Source: Pagrus major
Lineage: Eukaryota > Chordata > Actinopteri > Spariformes > Sparidae
DNA: 64,000 nucleotides
NCBI RefSeq assembly: GCF_040436345.1
Contig: NC_133218.1
Span: forward strand, 29,075,210-29,139,209
Direction of reading: 5' to 3'
The notes beneath the pieces are model-generated. The model saw nothing but the letters and a program-made list of their open reading frames with translations, was not told the DNA's origin and ran no database searches. Both the position numbers and the translations under genes were made by a program. The first letter of the stretch is position 1; every line of letters starts with the position of its first letter. Below are positions 23,677 through 36,276 of the stretch, in pieces.

Positions 23677-26600
23677 ATGAGGGCTAAAGCCTCAGACATG
23701 CACAGCAAGGACTGTGTCAAAGTGGCCGTCAGAGTCCGACCGTTCAACAAGGTCAGTGAATCAAGATCATCCATTTCTTTTGGGTTTTTTTTTACACCAG
23801 CTCTCTTATCTATTTGTTTGATGTTCTTCTGTTATAATGTTCTATATTCAATTTGCTGCTATATACTTTACATTCATGGACTGAGTCATACCGTTTCAAA
23901 TGTAAAATAATGGCAGAGAATGCACTGTGTAGTTTTGGAAAAGAAATTCATATTCAGAGAGGTAACATTTACAATATTAATACATTAATAATACAAACTG
24001 AAATATTTATTGGATATACAATATTTTTATAACTGAAAAAACAAGATGTCCTGAGAGGGGAATAAGGTCCCCGTACGTTGTGTAAAGCTTGGTGGCTGTT
24101 TAGACTGTTCCTGCAATGGTTCCTGTGTTTTCCTTGGAGAACAGTTTATTTGGTTTATTACGTTTATTTAGTCGTGAAAATCGACAAGTGATTTTTCTCT
24201 TCTGATTAAAATTTCTTCCCCAAAACGACTAAATAAACTGAATAAAAAAACTGTCCTCAAATGACTTAACAATTTCATACTCTTTTACTCTGAATATATT
24301 TGCAGAACCATTCGCAGTAGCCACCTTCCTAGCATCAGGCAGCGTTCTGGGGACCTTATTACCAACTGAGGACATCTTGTTTATTCAGTTATGGAAATAC
24401 TATTATTAACTTATTAATATTGTTAATGTTATTCCTCTGAATTTTAATTTCTTTTCCAAAACTATATGGCGCACCTTTAATCTAGTTCATATTCTATTAA
24501 CACTCAGTCTACTGTTAAATATTACAACAAGTGTGAACAGGGCAGGATGGATCTCTACCTGTTTATTCACAGATGTGTGATCAAACAAACACAGGATGAT
24601 TGACCTTATACACATTTTTAAGTCTTTTCTGCAGTGGCAGGATGTAACTAAGTAAATTTACTTTGGAGGTTCTTGTACAAGAGTATTTACATTTTATTCT
24701 ACTTAATATTTCTATCACAGTGTCTGAGAAGCAAATATTGTATTTTTACCCCGCTACATTTGACATTATTTACTAGTTACTCTCCAGATTTGGATCATTA
24801 ATTAAAAATAACTAATAAATAATGATGTATTATTCTAGATTAAACTACCCAGCAGTATAAAACGTAAAATTAGTAAAAGTCTCACCTCTGTTTTCACTAA
24901 ATTAGACTTTTACATAGTTGTTTATTGTACACTACTGTTGAAAGATCCTGTCAATCTCTCTGTGCTTCTAAAGAGGAATTAAACAGTCTGACTTTCACTT
25001 CCTCTCATTTTACTTTAATGAATGCGATTATGAAAACTTCAGTCCTCCCGTAGCCTTTTCTCTTTTTTTTCCTCTTCTCATCCTCGTTATCTCCTTCCTC
25101 CATCCAGCGAGAGAGGGATGCAGGCAGCCGCTGTATTGTCTCCATGGTGTCGAGCTCCATCACCATCCAGGATCCACGTGACTCCCAGAACCGCCGCTCG
25201 TTCTGCTTCGACTACGCCTACTGGTCCCACAACGGCTTTGCACAAGACCGCTGCGGCCTCTTCGTGCCTGAAGAGCTCGGGGGACGATACGCTGACCAGG
25301 TCAAGGGCCAAAGATTTCATTAGGTCCAACAGAACATTGTGAAACCTATGTGTTACATGCAGAATTCATAGGAGGAGATCAATCTAGACAGACATGAAGG
25401 CAGTACTGAGTTACAAAGCTCACAACATATCATCTCTCCACAGGACAGTGTGTTCCAGGACCTGGGAGAGGGAATACTGGAGAATGCTCTGCAGGTATTA
25501 ATCATCATATTCATCTGGAGTTTCATCCTCGTTTATATCACAAAGATCAGTGTCCTTGCAGTCAAGCAGAGTTTGCTCTGTTAGCTAGAACAATTTTAAG
25601 GTTCTAGGTGAATGTCCTGACCTGATGTCTGCAGGGTTACAATGCCACACTGTTGGCCTACGGGCAGACCGGCTCAGGGAAGAGTTACTCGATGGTGGGG
25701 TACGGGCCCAACAAAGGCCTGGTTCCTAAACTCTGTGAGCGACTGTTTCAGGCCATCAGAGAACACCAGGAGACCAGACAGTGTCAGGTGAAGAGTGTGG
25801 CTGCATTATCCAGTCTCGTACATAGGTGTGAAACCTCTGAATGTCTTTGTTCTTCATGTCTACACAGGTCTTTTTCAGTATGTTGGAAATCTACAATGAG
25901 CAGGTAACAGAAGAGAAAAGAAGCTGCTGTCTTTTTTTCTATTTGTTTTTTCTTTTTTTGTGTTTCACCTTCTTCTATTCCACCTCTCTCCTCTCTGTCC
26001 AGGTGGTTGATCTGCTGTCTCGGGGGTCTCGTACTCCGGGGGGGCTCAGAGTCAGAGAGGAGCAGCAGAGAGGCTTCTATGTGGAGGGACTCCGAACAGT
26101 CCCGTGTGAAAACGCACCACAGGTAAAGAGACGGAGGAGATGGAGAGTATGTACAGAGAGACATTGTTGCAGCATGTAGAGACGTTTCTGTCTCCACTGG
26201 AATAAGATTAATTTAGCTTACTTAAAATTACCAAAATAACTGTGAATTAAGTCTAAGAAATGTACTGGTGAAGGCCTGAGTGTTTTTTTTTTTTTTTTAT
26301 TAATCATGTAATTATTATATAAGTCAGGAGCCCTGAGAGGCAGAAGAGAAAAATAATACTGGTTAGACATTTTCAATTTTTGTAATGTTTTTTTTTTCCA
26401 TCAGTGACAACAGTGTTGGCAAGATCATTTTTCTCATTTTAATTTTTTTTTAAATTATTTATTTATTTATTCATTTATTTAATTAAATTGTTTCGAGTGC
26501 AAGGATAAATTGAAACTCACCTGGAAGAAAACATAAATGATTTTAGTCCTATGTAGAACATGTGGTGGTCATGTACTTCAGCCTCTTGTGGCCAAAATGA

Positions 26601-28030
26601 GTATTGCACAAATAAAGAAAAACATTTTTTACCTGCCAAAAATTTCCCAAATGAAAACAAAATTGTCTTACCAGTTTTTTTTTTTATTTTCACCTGCCAA
26701 ACATTTTTTTTTTCAAAGTAGAAAAATTTAAAATTGAACAACAGAATACTTTTTCTGACCTCTCAGCTCTTCTGTATAAGAGCTATTACGAAAAGAAATA
26801 ATAGCTACAAGAGATGTTTAGATATATTTCAGATATCCCTCTGCATCCTGTGTACGTGTTTCTGTGTTGTGTTTGGAGGAATCATGTTAAAGTGAGAATC
26901 TTTAAATGTAGGTGGAGCAGCTGATGGAACAGGGGACCAGGACTCGAACCACCGCTGCCACTCACATGAACGCCAACAGCAGTCGCTCCCACATGCTCAT
27001 CATCCTCCAGCTCAAACAGGTGAAATCACTGCAGATAATATTCACACAGGTTTTCTCTGTCAGGATACCATCCTCGGGTCTCTTCAAGCATTTGTTGTTG
27101 ACATTGCTGTGACTTCCTGTCAGATCTTTTCCAAAGAGAGCATCACAAAGCAGTCCAACGTTAACCTGGTGGACCTGGCCGGCAGTGAGCGTCAGCGGTC
27201 ATCGGGGTCGGAGGCTGACAGACTCAAAGAGGGCACAGCCATCAACCTGAGCCTCACCACCCTCGGCAATGTTATCAGGTATGTGCCTGGTGTTCACTTT
27301 TCATTCAGCTTGGTTTATAAGTATTGTTCACACCACTCTCCTCTTCTTAAGTGCCCTCGCTGATGTGGCGGTGGGGAAGAAGGTTGTCCATATACCCTAC
27401 AGAGACTCAGTCCTCACCAAGCTGCTGCAGTCTGCACTGGGAGGCAACAGTCGCACTGTTATGGTAACAGAAAACAGTGCTTACAGGCGCTGATGTTGCA
27501 TCGTGTTCACACACTGTAAATATACAGATCATGATGTTGTTTCTTTTTTTTGACATTGATTTTAAAGATTGCCACGCTGAGCCCTGCTGATATCTGTTAT
27601 GAGGAGTCTCTCTCAACCCTGCGCTATGCTGAGAGGTACAACAAACCATTTATTGTCAGGCGGACAACATAAGAAAAAAACACTCACACTCAAACTCTAA
27701 GCCAATAGCTCATTGTCATTTTTGTGCCTCCTTCTCCTTCCCCTGTCTTTTCTATCTCCTTGGCTTTTCACTCATGTTCTCCACTCATCCACACCTCCCA
27801 CTCACTGTGTCCCTACTTGCCTCACCTCTTTAGGGCAAAGCGTATCCAGAACCGAGCAGTGGTGAACGAGAGCCCCACTGAGCGTCTGGTCAAAGAGCTG
27901 AAGGCCGAGAACGCCAGACTGCTGCAACGACTGAGCCGGCTGGGCCAGGAGGGACGCAGGGCCAACGATGAGACCAGTAAGACAAACCTTTAGTGTAGAG
28001 GAGAGTTCAGCAGGTGGAGGTGGGATATGT

Positions 28031-28071
<41 letters not shown>

Positions 28072-28196
28072 CAGAGGAGCTTCGGCAGCTGCTGACCCAC
28101 AATGAGCTCCAGATTAGAGCCATTCAGACTCTGTGGGAACAACACCTGCAGGAGGCGCTGAAGGACTGGGAGCAACAGTACGCAAACATCACACAG

Positions 28197-28237
<41 letters not shown>

Positions 28238-30271
28238 GATGACAGTTTAGTGTATAAATGTATCTTGGTGACCTCTCTGTGTGTCTTGCTGTCAGGAGAG
28301 GAGGATGATGCAGATGCATCCCTACATCCTGAACATCAACGAGGATGCTCAGCTGTCCGGCGTGGTCAAGCTTTTCATTCAGGAGGGTGCGTCTGTCCGA
28401 ATCTCTTGCTTTATAATGACATTAATGTCTCACTCTCTAGTTCAGTTCAGCTTTTAGAGGGAGCTAGATGTTAAATGTGATTTATTGCGTTCATTAACAC
28501 TGTTCTGTGTTCCAGGTGAATGGGACATTGGCCTGTGTGACTCTTCCACAAGATCCATCTCTATCAAGGGCTTAGGGTGAGTTTTCAGTGGATGTGATGT
28601 CATTGATTGGCCGTCCCTTTCACCCAGTGCATGCTGGGGTGGACTGCAGGCCCTGTGACCCTTTTAGAAAATAAAAGCATGTGAAGAAAATGATATGAAT
28701 TTGAGTGTCTGGAAGAAATGCCTTGTCTTTCTCTGTGTCTTTGCTTTTACACACACACATTTATGTTTGTGTGTTTTGTGTGTCAGGATCCAGGAGCGTC
28801 ACGCTGTCTTCAGGAACGAACAGCGGCGGGTAACACTGACCCCGCTAGAAGGGTCAAAGGTCATTGTCAATGGCAATGCTGTCTCCCAGACGACTGAGCT
28901 GCAGCACCTGGTGGGTCTCAACACACAAACATTATGACTGTGCGTTATAGTCCACACACAAACACAAAGCATTTTTCTCACTCTGTTTTGTCTCCGTGTA
29001 GGACCGTCTCATTCTCGGTTCAAACTGTACCTACCTGTTTATTGGTTATCCCTCTGAGAGGGGCGGGGACGACTGGAGCCGCTACGACTACGACTACTTC
29101 CAGTCTGAGCTGGCTGCTGCTGAGGGAATCCACCTGGGTGAGCAGGAGAGGACTGATTAAGTAGAGGAGGTATATTGGGAAAAAAAACGATTGATGTATG
29201 TGTCTGTGTAGGTGAGTCCAGTGCTGGGTCCAGTCAGACTGACCCCAGCCTGCTGGCCGTCTTCTATGACTACACCAAACTGATGCCCATGATGGCCGAG
29301 GCCAACCAGATGAGCCAGGAGCTGAACAAGGTGACACTCGTTCCTCAAATAACACATACATATTTGTTTTCATGGTATCATGTGGTCATGGTTATGTATT
29401 AACATCTGCTCTTTGTTGTCTGCCATGTTTGCAGGGGGTGGAGTTTAAGTTGGAGATCAAGAATCTGGCGCTGTCAGATTCAAAAGGTCACGATCTGAAG
29501 AAGGAGCTTGTTGTCAGAGTCACTGCTAAGGGAAGAAAACAGGTAGATCTGTCTTTCTGTCTGTCTTCCATGTAAAGTCGCTCATATGCTCCTGTACAAT
29601 TCCAGTTCAGGTCTGAAGTTTTGTCTCTTTGTTCAAACTCCATCCTCAGGTTTGGATTTGGTCCAAGGCCAAGTTTGTGAACCGTAAATTCCTGATGGAA
29701 GACGTCTACCAGCAGCATCAGGTTGAGAAGAGCGGAGACAATGTAAGCCAGTGAAAAGAACATTACATTTCTTTAGCTTTTGGCACTTTCATCCAAATCA
29801 ACAACAAATCAAGTGCATCAAACCATACGGATACAAACCCAAAACTGCAAGAATCATGCAAGAACATAAACTACATATAAAGTAAGTTAAAGGAGCAGAA
29901 GAAGAGACTCACAACTCTATATAGAGCGTTATCTACCAATGCTTTTATGTTGAAATCCTTGTCCACATGGGAGGGCTTGCCGCTTGATGGAATCTGAGCC
30001 TGACTAAGAAAATCAGCACAGCCAACACCAGCCAGCTCTGCCACTGATAGGTTAACACTTCAGAGCAATAACTCTATTTTTCAGATTTGACCTGTCTCTG
30101 GTTCTTGTTGTCAGAGAGTAGAGGGGCTGTCTGCAGCTGCCTTACCCAGAGACAAAGACCCGTTCTGGGATCCTGTGGAGCCTCTGCTCCTGGGCACCGC
30201 CCACCTCTGGCTTCAGTCTTTGGCCTTCCGCATCCCTCTAGAAGAGCAGCTTGAGGTAAAAAACAGATATA

Positions 30272-30313
<42 letters not shown>

Positions 30314-32718
30314 ACACACAATGATATTTGGTTGACATCCGGTTGACATCCTCTCTCTCTGTAGGTGCTGGGGTCAGAGGGCACAGAGGAAGCCATTCTA
30401 CAAGCACAGCTGGTCCCCTGCACCTCCACGGGACTGTATGACACACACATACAAACCATGAATAACTCTAATGAACCCCACACGTTAGTAAATAATAATT
30501 CTCACCTTCCAGCCCTCTGGGTGAGGACGACATTCTGATCGACCCTTCTGAGTTGCTGGGTCGACGACTGGACTTCCAGCTGGTCCTGGAACAGTGCTGT
30601 GGCCTCCGCTGGATCAGAGAGGCCCGAAACAGAGGGGTCCAGATTGGGTGAGGCATATGAGGCTACATGTAGAGGTATGGAAGGTACTGAAGAAAGGTTT
30701 CTGGGTCATAGCAAAGACTTTAAATGTGACATGGCTCTGTTGTGCTCTGTATTTTCTGTAAAAACGAAACGTCATTAAAGACAGGGAGTTTTACTTTTCT
30801 CTGGATTCATACAGCAAGAAGTGAGATACTCTTCTTTGTTCTCCGTCGTTCTTACATCCTCTTCCCTGATTCTGTCAGTTTCAGGTTGTTTGACAGCAGC
30901 CAGCCTCTGTACACTCCAGCTGTGTGGCACAATGTCAATCCTCTGTTGGATCACAGAGTTCACTTCGCCTCCCTCCACACCTCCCAACGTCTGCTCGACT
31001 ACCTGCAGAGCAGCGCTGTTGTGCTGGAGCTGTGGGGGCTGCAAGGTGAGGGTGAAGAGATAGAGGGATGATTGTCATTTTTACTGTACCTTTGGCTTAA
31101 AGCAAAGATATAATTATAAACATTCCATGTTATAACTATAGTTGAGTCATTATTATAGATGTACAGCAGACAAAATGAAAAGTAAGAGGTATAATTAAAG
31201 CTGCTGATAGGTGTTGGTTTTCTGTTACAGAGGGTTGTACAGACCTGACATCATCTCTGGAGGGAGTGAGGATGACTACAGATGGAGTCTTCATCATGGA
31301 GGAGGCAGGCCCAACAGACACTGCAGTGAGTTTCATGTCTGTAATCCCCCCGTCAGAAATGATCTTTCACTGTGACATGTTTCTAAGCTGAATGTGACAC
31401 TTACATGTTACATTCTGCATTGACCGGACTGTAAGATCCGTTGAGACCATTATAATTGTAAAATCATAGATTAGAAGAACAGTAAAATTTGTTTCTTCAT
31501 ATTTATATTCAGGACTTGGAGAGAAATTATAAGCAACTTTTGTGCACAGCAGGGTGTCATTTCTTTTGTGTGTGTGCGTGTGTGTTGCAGCCCGTAGACT
31601 CTGCAGAGCTCAGCTGTTCAGTAAAAGCTCTTCAACAGGACCTGGAGGAACTGAAGAGCGTCAATGCTTCACTGAGAAAAGAAAATCACAGTCTGAGAGA
31701 ACAACTCAACACAGCCAGGATAGGTAACAGAAAAACATAACACACAAACCGAGATCAGGATCAAAATATTATTAATTGAAACTGCATTTTACATAAAGGC
31801 AGGATTTGACACAATATTCCCATTCGTAAAATACTGAAAAGATTTAAGACTTCACTGATAAATGTCTTCTTTCTGTGTTAGGTGGGGAGAGTGTGCGCGG
31901 TCGGTCGGTGCGTCCCAGCTGCGATGCAGAGTTTGCGCGCTCTCTGAAGGTTTTCTACCACAGCATGACCTCGGTCAGGGGTCAGCTGCAGCGCCTGCGC
32001 AGACACAGGCCCAGTGTAAGTATCCATGTCTGTCCGCAGCATTAGTATTAGTGAGCATTACTACAATACGGTCTTGTGATCATAGTCCACCAACAATGGA
32101 TCTATAGAGAATAATACACAATCGGGGAACACACATACATTAAGCAGAAGAAAGGTTTTAGGAAGATTACAGTGAAGTTTTTTTTATAATTTAAGATTTT
32201 ACTTCAGGCTTGGCATGTCTGGAATGTGAGTCAGAATTTAATTAATGTTCAGACATTTCAGGGACAAATTTACAAATGGTAATTTCACGAGGAATCATTG
32301 GAATTTTTTTTTTATATAGTTGACATAATCCTATTATTTATAATGACTGTAAGTTATTTCTAAGCTGGTTTTCACTACAGCAAAATCAGCAGTAAAACAA
32401 ATATGTGCAAGCAGGACAGGAAAGGGATCTTCAGGTCATGGATTTTACAATCAGGGCTGCAGTGCCACACCTGCTGCTTTTGTAATGATTTTTTTGTTAA
32501 CTATGTGGAAAACCAGAGTATATGGTACATGTGTAATTAAATGCTGCTGTTGTTTCCAGGAGGACTCAGACCTGCTCGGGCTGAGACTCTTTGTGGACGA
32601 GCAGAGTCGTCTGCTGAGGGACTTCTCGGAGAAGCTGGAACAGAGCGTCTCCACACTCAAACAAGACGTGGCCGCCATCGTCCGCCGGAAACGAGAACGA
32701 TCGGGAATCTGGTCTTGA
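23677..32718 (+). CDS. kif28: Kinesin-like protein KIF28 (kinesin-3-type motor with FHA domain)
   Basis: An ATP-driven microtubule motor. Coding exons: 23677-23751, 25108-25299, 25444-25494, 25635-25787, 25868-25903, 26003-26122, 26912-27019, 27124-27278, 27352-27463, 27568-27635, 27834-27976, 28075-28196, 28296-28386, 28516-28576, 28787-28910, 29002-29137, 29212-29330, 29435-29542, 29650-29742, 30115-30255, 30365-30435, 30513-30647, 30879-31045, 31231-31325, 31591-31723, 31882-32015, 32560-32718. They total 3,102 nt in one open frame, giving 1,033 residues plus stop. The motor has the P-loop GQTGSGKS (116-123), switch I SSRSH (232-236) and switch II DLAGSE (262-267). A kinesin-3-like neck and FHA domain, a conserved mid-region and a short coiled coil follow. 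The start has a good Kozak context (CACCATGAGG); an in-frame ATG at 23659 would add six residues. The position next to ahctf1, as on human 1q44, supports KIF28 over KIF1 or KIF13. Confidence 0.93.
23918..24480. mobile_element. MITE with long inverted repeats in kif28 intron 1 (TTAA-type end)
   Basis: The left arm, about 23921-24060, reads AGTTTTGGAAAAGAAATTCA and ends AACAAGATGTCCTGAG. The reverse complement of 24350-24476 reads the same in order: AGTTTTGGAAAAGAAATT, then AACAAGATGTCCTCAG, then AATAAGGTCCCC. The right end closes with GGTGC.../TTAA at 24477-24480; the left end has lost its TTAA. A second, inner inverted repeat (TTTATTTAGTCGT / ACGACTAAATAAA) lies at about 24150-24250. There is no coding capacity. 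A piggyBac- or Kolobok-type origin is inference from TTAA. Confidence 0.75.
24632..24905 (+). mobile_element. hAT-type non-autonomous element fragment (CAGTGG... end)
   Basis: The stretch starts CAGTGGCAGGATGTAACTAA, continues with TTTACCCCGCTACATTTGAC and contains AAACTACCCAGCAGTATAAA. This order is familiar from a very common teleost non-autonomous hAT element beginning CAGTGGTGGAAAGTAACTAA. The right terminus (normally TTCCACCACTG) is not present, so the copy is truncated. Confidence 0.65.
28033..28070 (+). repeat. (GT)19 microsatellite abutting the kif28 exon 12 acceptor
   Basis: Nineteen GT units end four bases before exon 12 (…GTGTTCAG|AGGAGC). The repeat occupies the place of the usual polypyrimidine tract. 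Confidence 0.97.
28199..28235 (+). repeat. (AC)18 microsatellite abutting the kif28 exon 12 donor
   Basis: The donor GT at 28197 is the start of GTACACAC..., so the CA tract begins inside the donor sequence. It is complementary to the GT tract upstream of the same exon. Confidence 0.97.
28296..29060 (+). other. kif28: kif28 exons for the FHA domain
   Basis: After the neck coiled-coil, [15 protein letters not shown] matches the kinesin-3 signature that precedes the FHA fold. The phosphothreonine-type FHA fold continues through [16 protein letters not shown] and [14 protein letters not shown], about residues 460-565, spread over exons 13-16. Confidence 0.82.
30277..30308 (+). repeat. (CA)n microsatellite in kif28 intron 20
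   Basis: Sixteen CA units, then GA, then a further short CA run, about 20 bases after the donor of exon 20. Confidence 0.95.
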
Positions 32719-33018
32719 CTGAGTAACTGTTTTCTGATTTTCACAAAGTGTACAGAGGGTGAAAGTAACAGGTCTTTCTTTATTTTACAAACACTGATGA
32801 AGATTTTTCTAATGTTAAGTGTGTGTTGGGTGAAGGTAATCTATTGTGTTAATTCAAAAAACACAACTTGGTGAAACCATTAACTCACTGAACAAAATTT
32901 TTACATGTTGTGATTATTTGTAAGTTTCACTGAAAGCATAACAAATACTTTAAACTTATGTTTTATGTTGATGACTAAGATCAGTTACATTATGGGATGA
33001 AGGTACATTACAGTTACA

Positions 33019-33024
33019 AATAAA
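33019..33024 (+). terminator. kif28: Candidate kif28 poly(A) signal
   Basis: AATAAA lies 301 bases after the kif28 stop codon at 32718. It is the first canonical signal that I find on this strand. Confidence 0.5.
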
Positions 33025-33422
33025 TAATTTACTGATGGGGCAGCAATTCCTTTATTCTGTAAACAGTAGGCGGGGCTTAAACTACTGTTGACAGTTTACA
33101 GTGTTTTTTATCACAAGAGTAAGAGAACTATTTACAGAAAGTTTTTTTTTCATAACTTTAAATGCATAAACTTCCGCCAGTTGCCCAATGGAGATTTTCC
33201 TTCATCACGTGAATAGATATTGACACATTTAATGTAAAAGTACATTATCTGAACCGGATACTCATTTCAGCCGAGTACTTGCTCAACCCTCGTAAATGGG
33301 TATTATAATCCGATGCTCGAACCACGACATAATCACCTGGTATGGTAGAAATTGAGTCAACAAGAATAAATACGTTCGTCCAATGTTAACAGAATAACAA
33401 AATCACTGAAGTCTATAAAAAG

Positions 33423-33428
33423 TTTATT
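33423..33428 (-). terminator. fzd3: Candidate fzd3 distal poly(A) signal
   Basis: The plus strand reads TTTATT, which is AATAAA on the minus strand. It lies about 2.85 kb downstream of the fzd3 stop codon and about 400 bp from the kif28 signal, so the two genes appear to end tail to tail. Nearer minus-strand signals could be used instead. Confidence 0.35.
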
Positions 33429-36276
33429 AGACTGCATGTAAGAGAAGTCATTACAGTCCCAAACTGCAAATAAATTAAAAGGCAAATACAACTCAAGTTT
33501 CAGAATTCACAATATTATGCTTTTGAGAATGTGTCATGTTTTCAAGCTACTGCAGTTCACTCTGAAGCTGAATCACAGTGACACATCGGAAACATCTTCC
33601 TCATGTCTCACTGTTGGGTTACTGATATCGATGGTCACAGACTGAGGTGAATGAACAAAAATGAGATATTCGATAGCTGAAAGTTAGAGATCAGTGATCG
33701 TATAAACACATCTCTTGTTGAAATGTCAGATTCAGAGGTAAAAGCACAATGGTTAATGTTTGTAAGCAGTCACGATGTACAGAGTACAGACAGTTGCTGT
33801 AGGTCCAAAAAAAGATCAGCGTGGGCACATTTACAGGAGGAGAGGCAGAAGGCAGATGTGAGGCAGATTAGTCATCAGATAGGACGATAGGAAAATCTAT
33901 GTACAGAAGATATGCAGGCAGACAAGCTGACAGGAGGGAGTTGGTCATGAGAAATTCAGAATAATCAGACAGAGACAGAGAGGCAGCAATGAAAGGCTAG
34001 AGAGTCAGCTAGGTACAACTGAAGAGGTAGACTGGGTAAACACAAAGCCAACTGCGGAAGGGACGGACAGCTAGCTACAGATATCAGATTGATGTACTGT
34101 GTGTGAGAAGGCTGAGTCAATTAAAGTCTGTTTGTTTTGGGCCCAATTTTGTTCAGATTCTCCAGGAATAAGCACCTCTATTTTAACTGTACTGATTTTG
34201 CATGTTGAGTCTATGACTATATTTTCCACTTTACAAAAAGCACCCGATAATGTGTGTGCGCAGGTACAGAGAAGGCTGAGGGTACAGGTGAGGTAGGTTA
34301 ATTGGGTCTTCGGGGATTGGTGACAAAACACAAACTATAGAAAAACATTTACAATACACACTTCCTGTAACATTTACTGAAGCAGAGACACTACAGGGGT
34401 GAATAGGGTCAAAAACAATAAGATATTCCCATTAAACTCCTCAAGTTCATGGCTTAAATTAAGACGATCATTTTTTGTATTAAAAGTTTTCAGATATTTT
34501 ATGTTCAAATATGCAAATGAGGGTATATAATTAAATGTGTGGTAATTTGCAAACATCTCCAGAAAAGGAATCTGAACTGAAATGAACAGCTAAATGTGTA
34601 TTTCGGACATTTTCTTTCTGGTAGTCTGATAAAAGAATTTTGAAATGAAATTGATGTTTTCACCGGCAGTGTCTCCCCTTAAACATAAAATAACGCCAGA
34701 GAAAAAATGTAGCAATACGCAATTAGTGAACATTTCATTTTCTACAGTTTCACTGCCAATTCTTTGCACCTTTTTGGGTAAGTCAGAGTGCTATATATGA
34801 ACAACACAACAAACAAACATGAGCATGTACAGTAGCAGTTTACAGTAGGTACATATCTATATAAGTACAGTGGTGACAATTACATTAGAAAAAAAGGACT
34901 TCCTCTCAAAAACAACCACCATTCGGCTTGTTTCAGAACAGAAGCGCTGTTATAATTTTTTTCTTTTAAATTGCACTCCAGTCTATGCAGCCATGAGGCT
35001 TGACTGCAGTAATGGACTTGTACCTGAATCTGGGTTACAGTACTCTGGTTATTAGTCTGTTTATTTTTGGGATTCTCTGACATAGACTGGTTGACTGATA
35101 CCTAACCGAATATGTAATTGTCCTAGTAAACCGTCATTTTGCTTGTTTCCAAAGCTGCCGTTTCTATCTGTCAAGCTAATGCCTCTGTGCAGAGAAGTCA
35201 GTGCTAAAATAGTTTTAGGAGGCCAAAAAGCTGGAATAAATGTGAGCGTGTGTCTGAGTGCACACATGTTATTCCAGCTCATTTCACCTTATCGTGTACA
35301 TATTTTATCTGACTCTGAAACAACCCTTTTACATTCTGGGTTACACAAGTTTTCATCTTTAAGCCCCCTCCGTCAGGTTCTCTGTTCACCAGTAGAGGGA
35401 GGCATTGAAGTTTAAACATATATGACCACATGTGTCTATTTCTCACTCACTCTCACACACACTCACAAGATGAAGCTTTCAGCAGCAGACAGACAATTTT
35501 CACAGTATAAAAATATTTCACTAAACCACAGAGAGGTCCACGAATTCACATTAGGCCCATATTTGTCGGCCTCTGAAGCCACACAGAGATGAACATCATT
35601 CATTAAGAGCAGCAGTCCAGAACAAACAAAGACTGGGAATAATATCTCAGTCAGCAAAAGAGAGGGAGAACCATATAAGATTGTTACGAAAGCAATACTC
35701 GGCAGTGTTCACATAATTAATAATATTCATGTGGGTTTCGCAAGATGGTGAGAGATCAGGATTTGGAGACAATGCCACCCTACTGGTCATGGTGCTCAAA
35801 ACAAACTGGTGTCCAACCTTCAAACCCAGGATCTAATGAACATACAGACTACACCTGCAGGGTACAATCGAGATCCAAATGTTCATGTCCATGAAGTGTG
35901 ATGACTTGGCCTTTACACTTTTTCAGTGTTTCCAATCCAGCGCTCTGAGCACAACCAAAATGATCCCTGAATAATGTCAGCATCACTGATGTCACCACAC
36001 ATCTCAGGAGGTTTAACAGCGAAACTTAACTGGATCTATGAAAGATCGATCAAGTTCACAGGCTGACCTGTGTTAGCCTTTAGCCACACTGCTTACAAAT
36101 GATCAGCGAGAAACGTCAAAATTCACCACGACAGCACTCACTGATACATTCTCCATCCTAATAGAGGAAAACACTTACACACTGAACAAACAGGTGTGTG
36201 TGCTGGAGACAAATCTTCCTTTAAAAGGCATCAACAGCATCCTTACAATAGTTTTCTGTGAGGTTCGTTGCTCCTC
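33423..36276 (-). other. fzd3: Probable fzd3 3' UTR
   Basis: The stretch lies immediately after the fzd3 stop codon and contains no credible gene on either strand. Its composition is unremarkable and it has few simple repeats. Long 3' UTRs are usual for Frizzled genes. The extent is inferred from the candidate poly(A) signal; no transcript evidence is available here. Confidence 0.4.

Larger units (their letters stand above)
23677..27860 (+). other. kif28: kif28 exons for the kinesin motor domain
   Basis: Exons 1-11 encode the motor core, about residues 1-365: [11 protein letters not shown] at the start, [20 protein letters not shown] around the P-loop, [21 protein letters not shown] (229-236) and [26 protein letters not shown] and [14 protein letters not shown] come at the end. 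All nucleotide-binding and switch residues that I can check are intact, so the motor should hydrolyse ATP. Confidence 0.92.
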
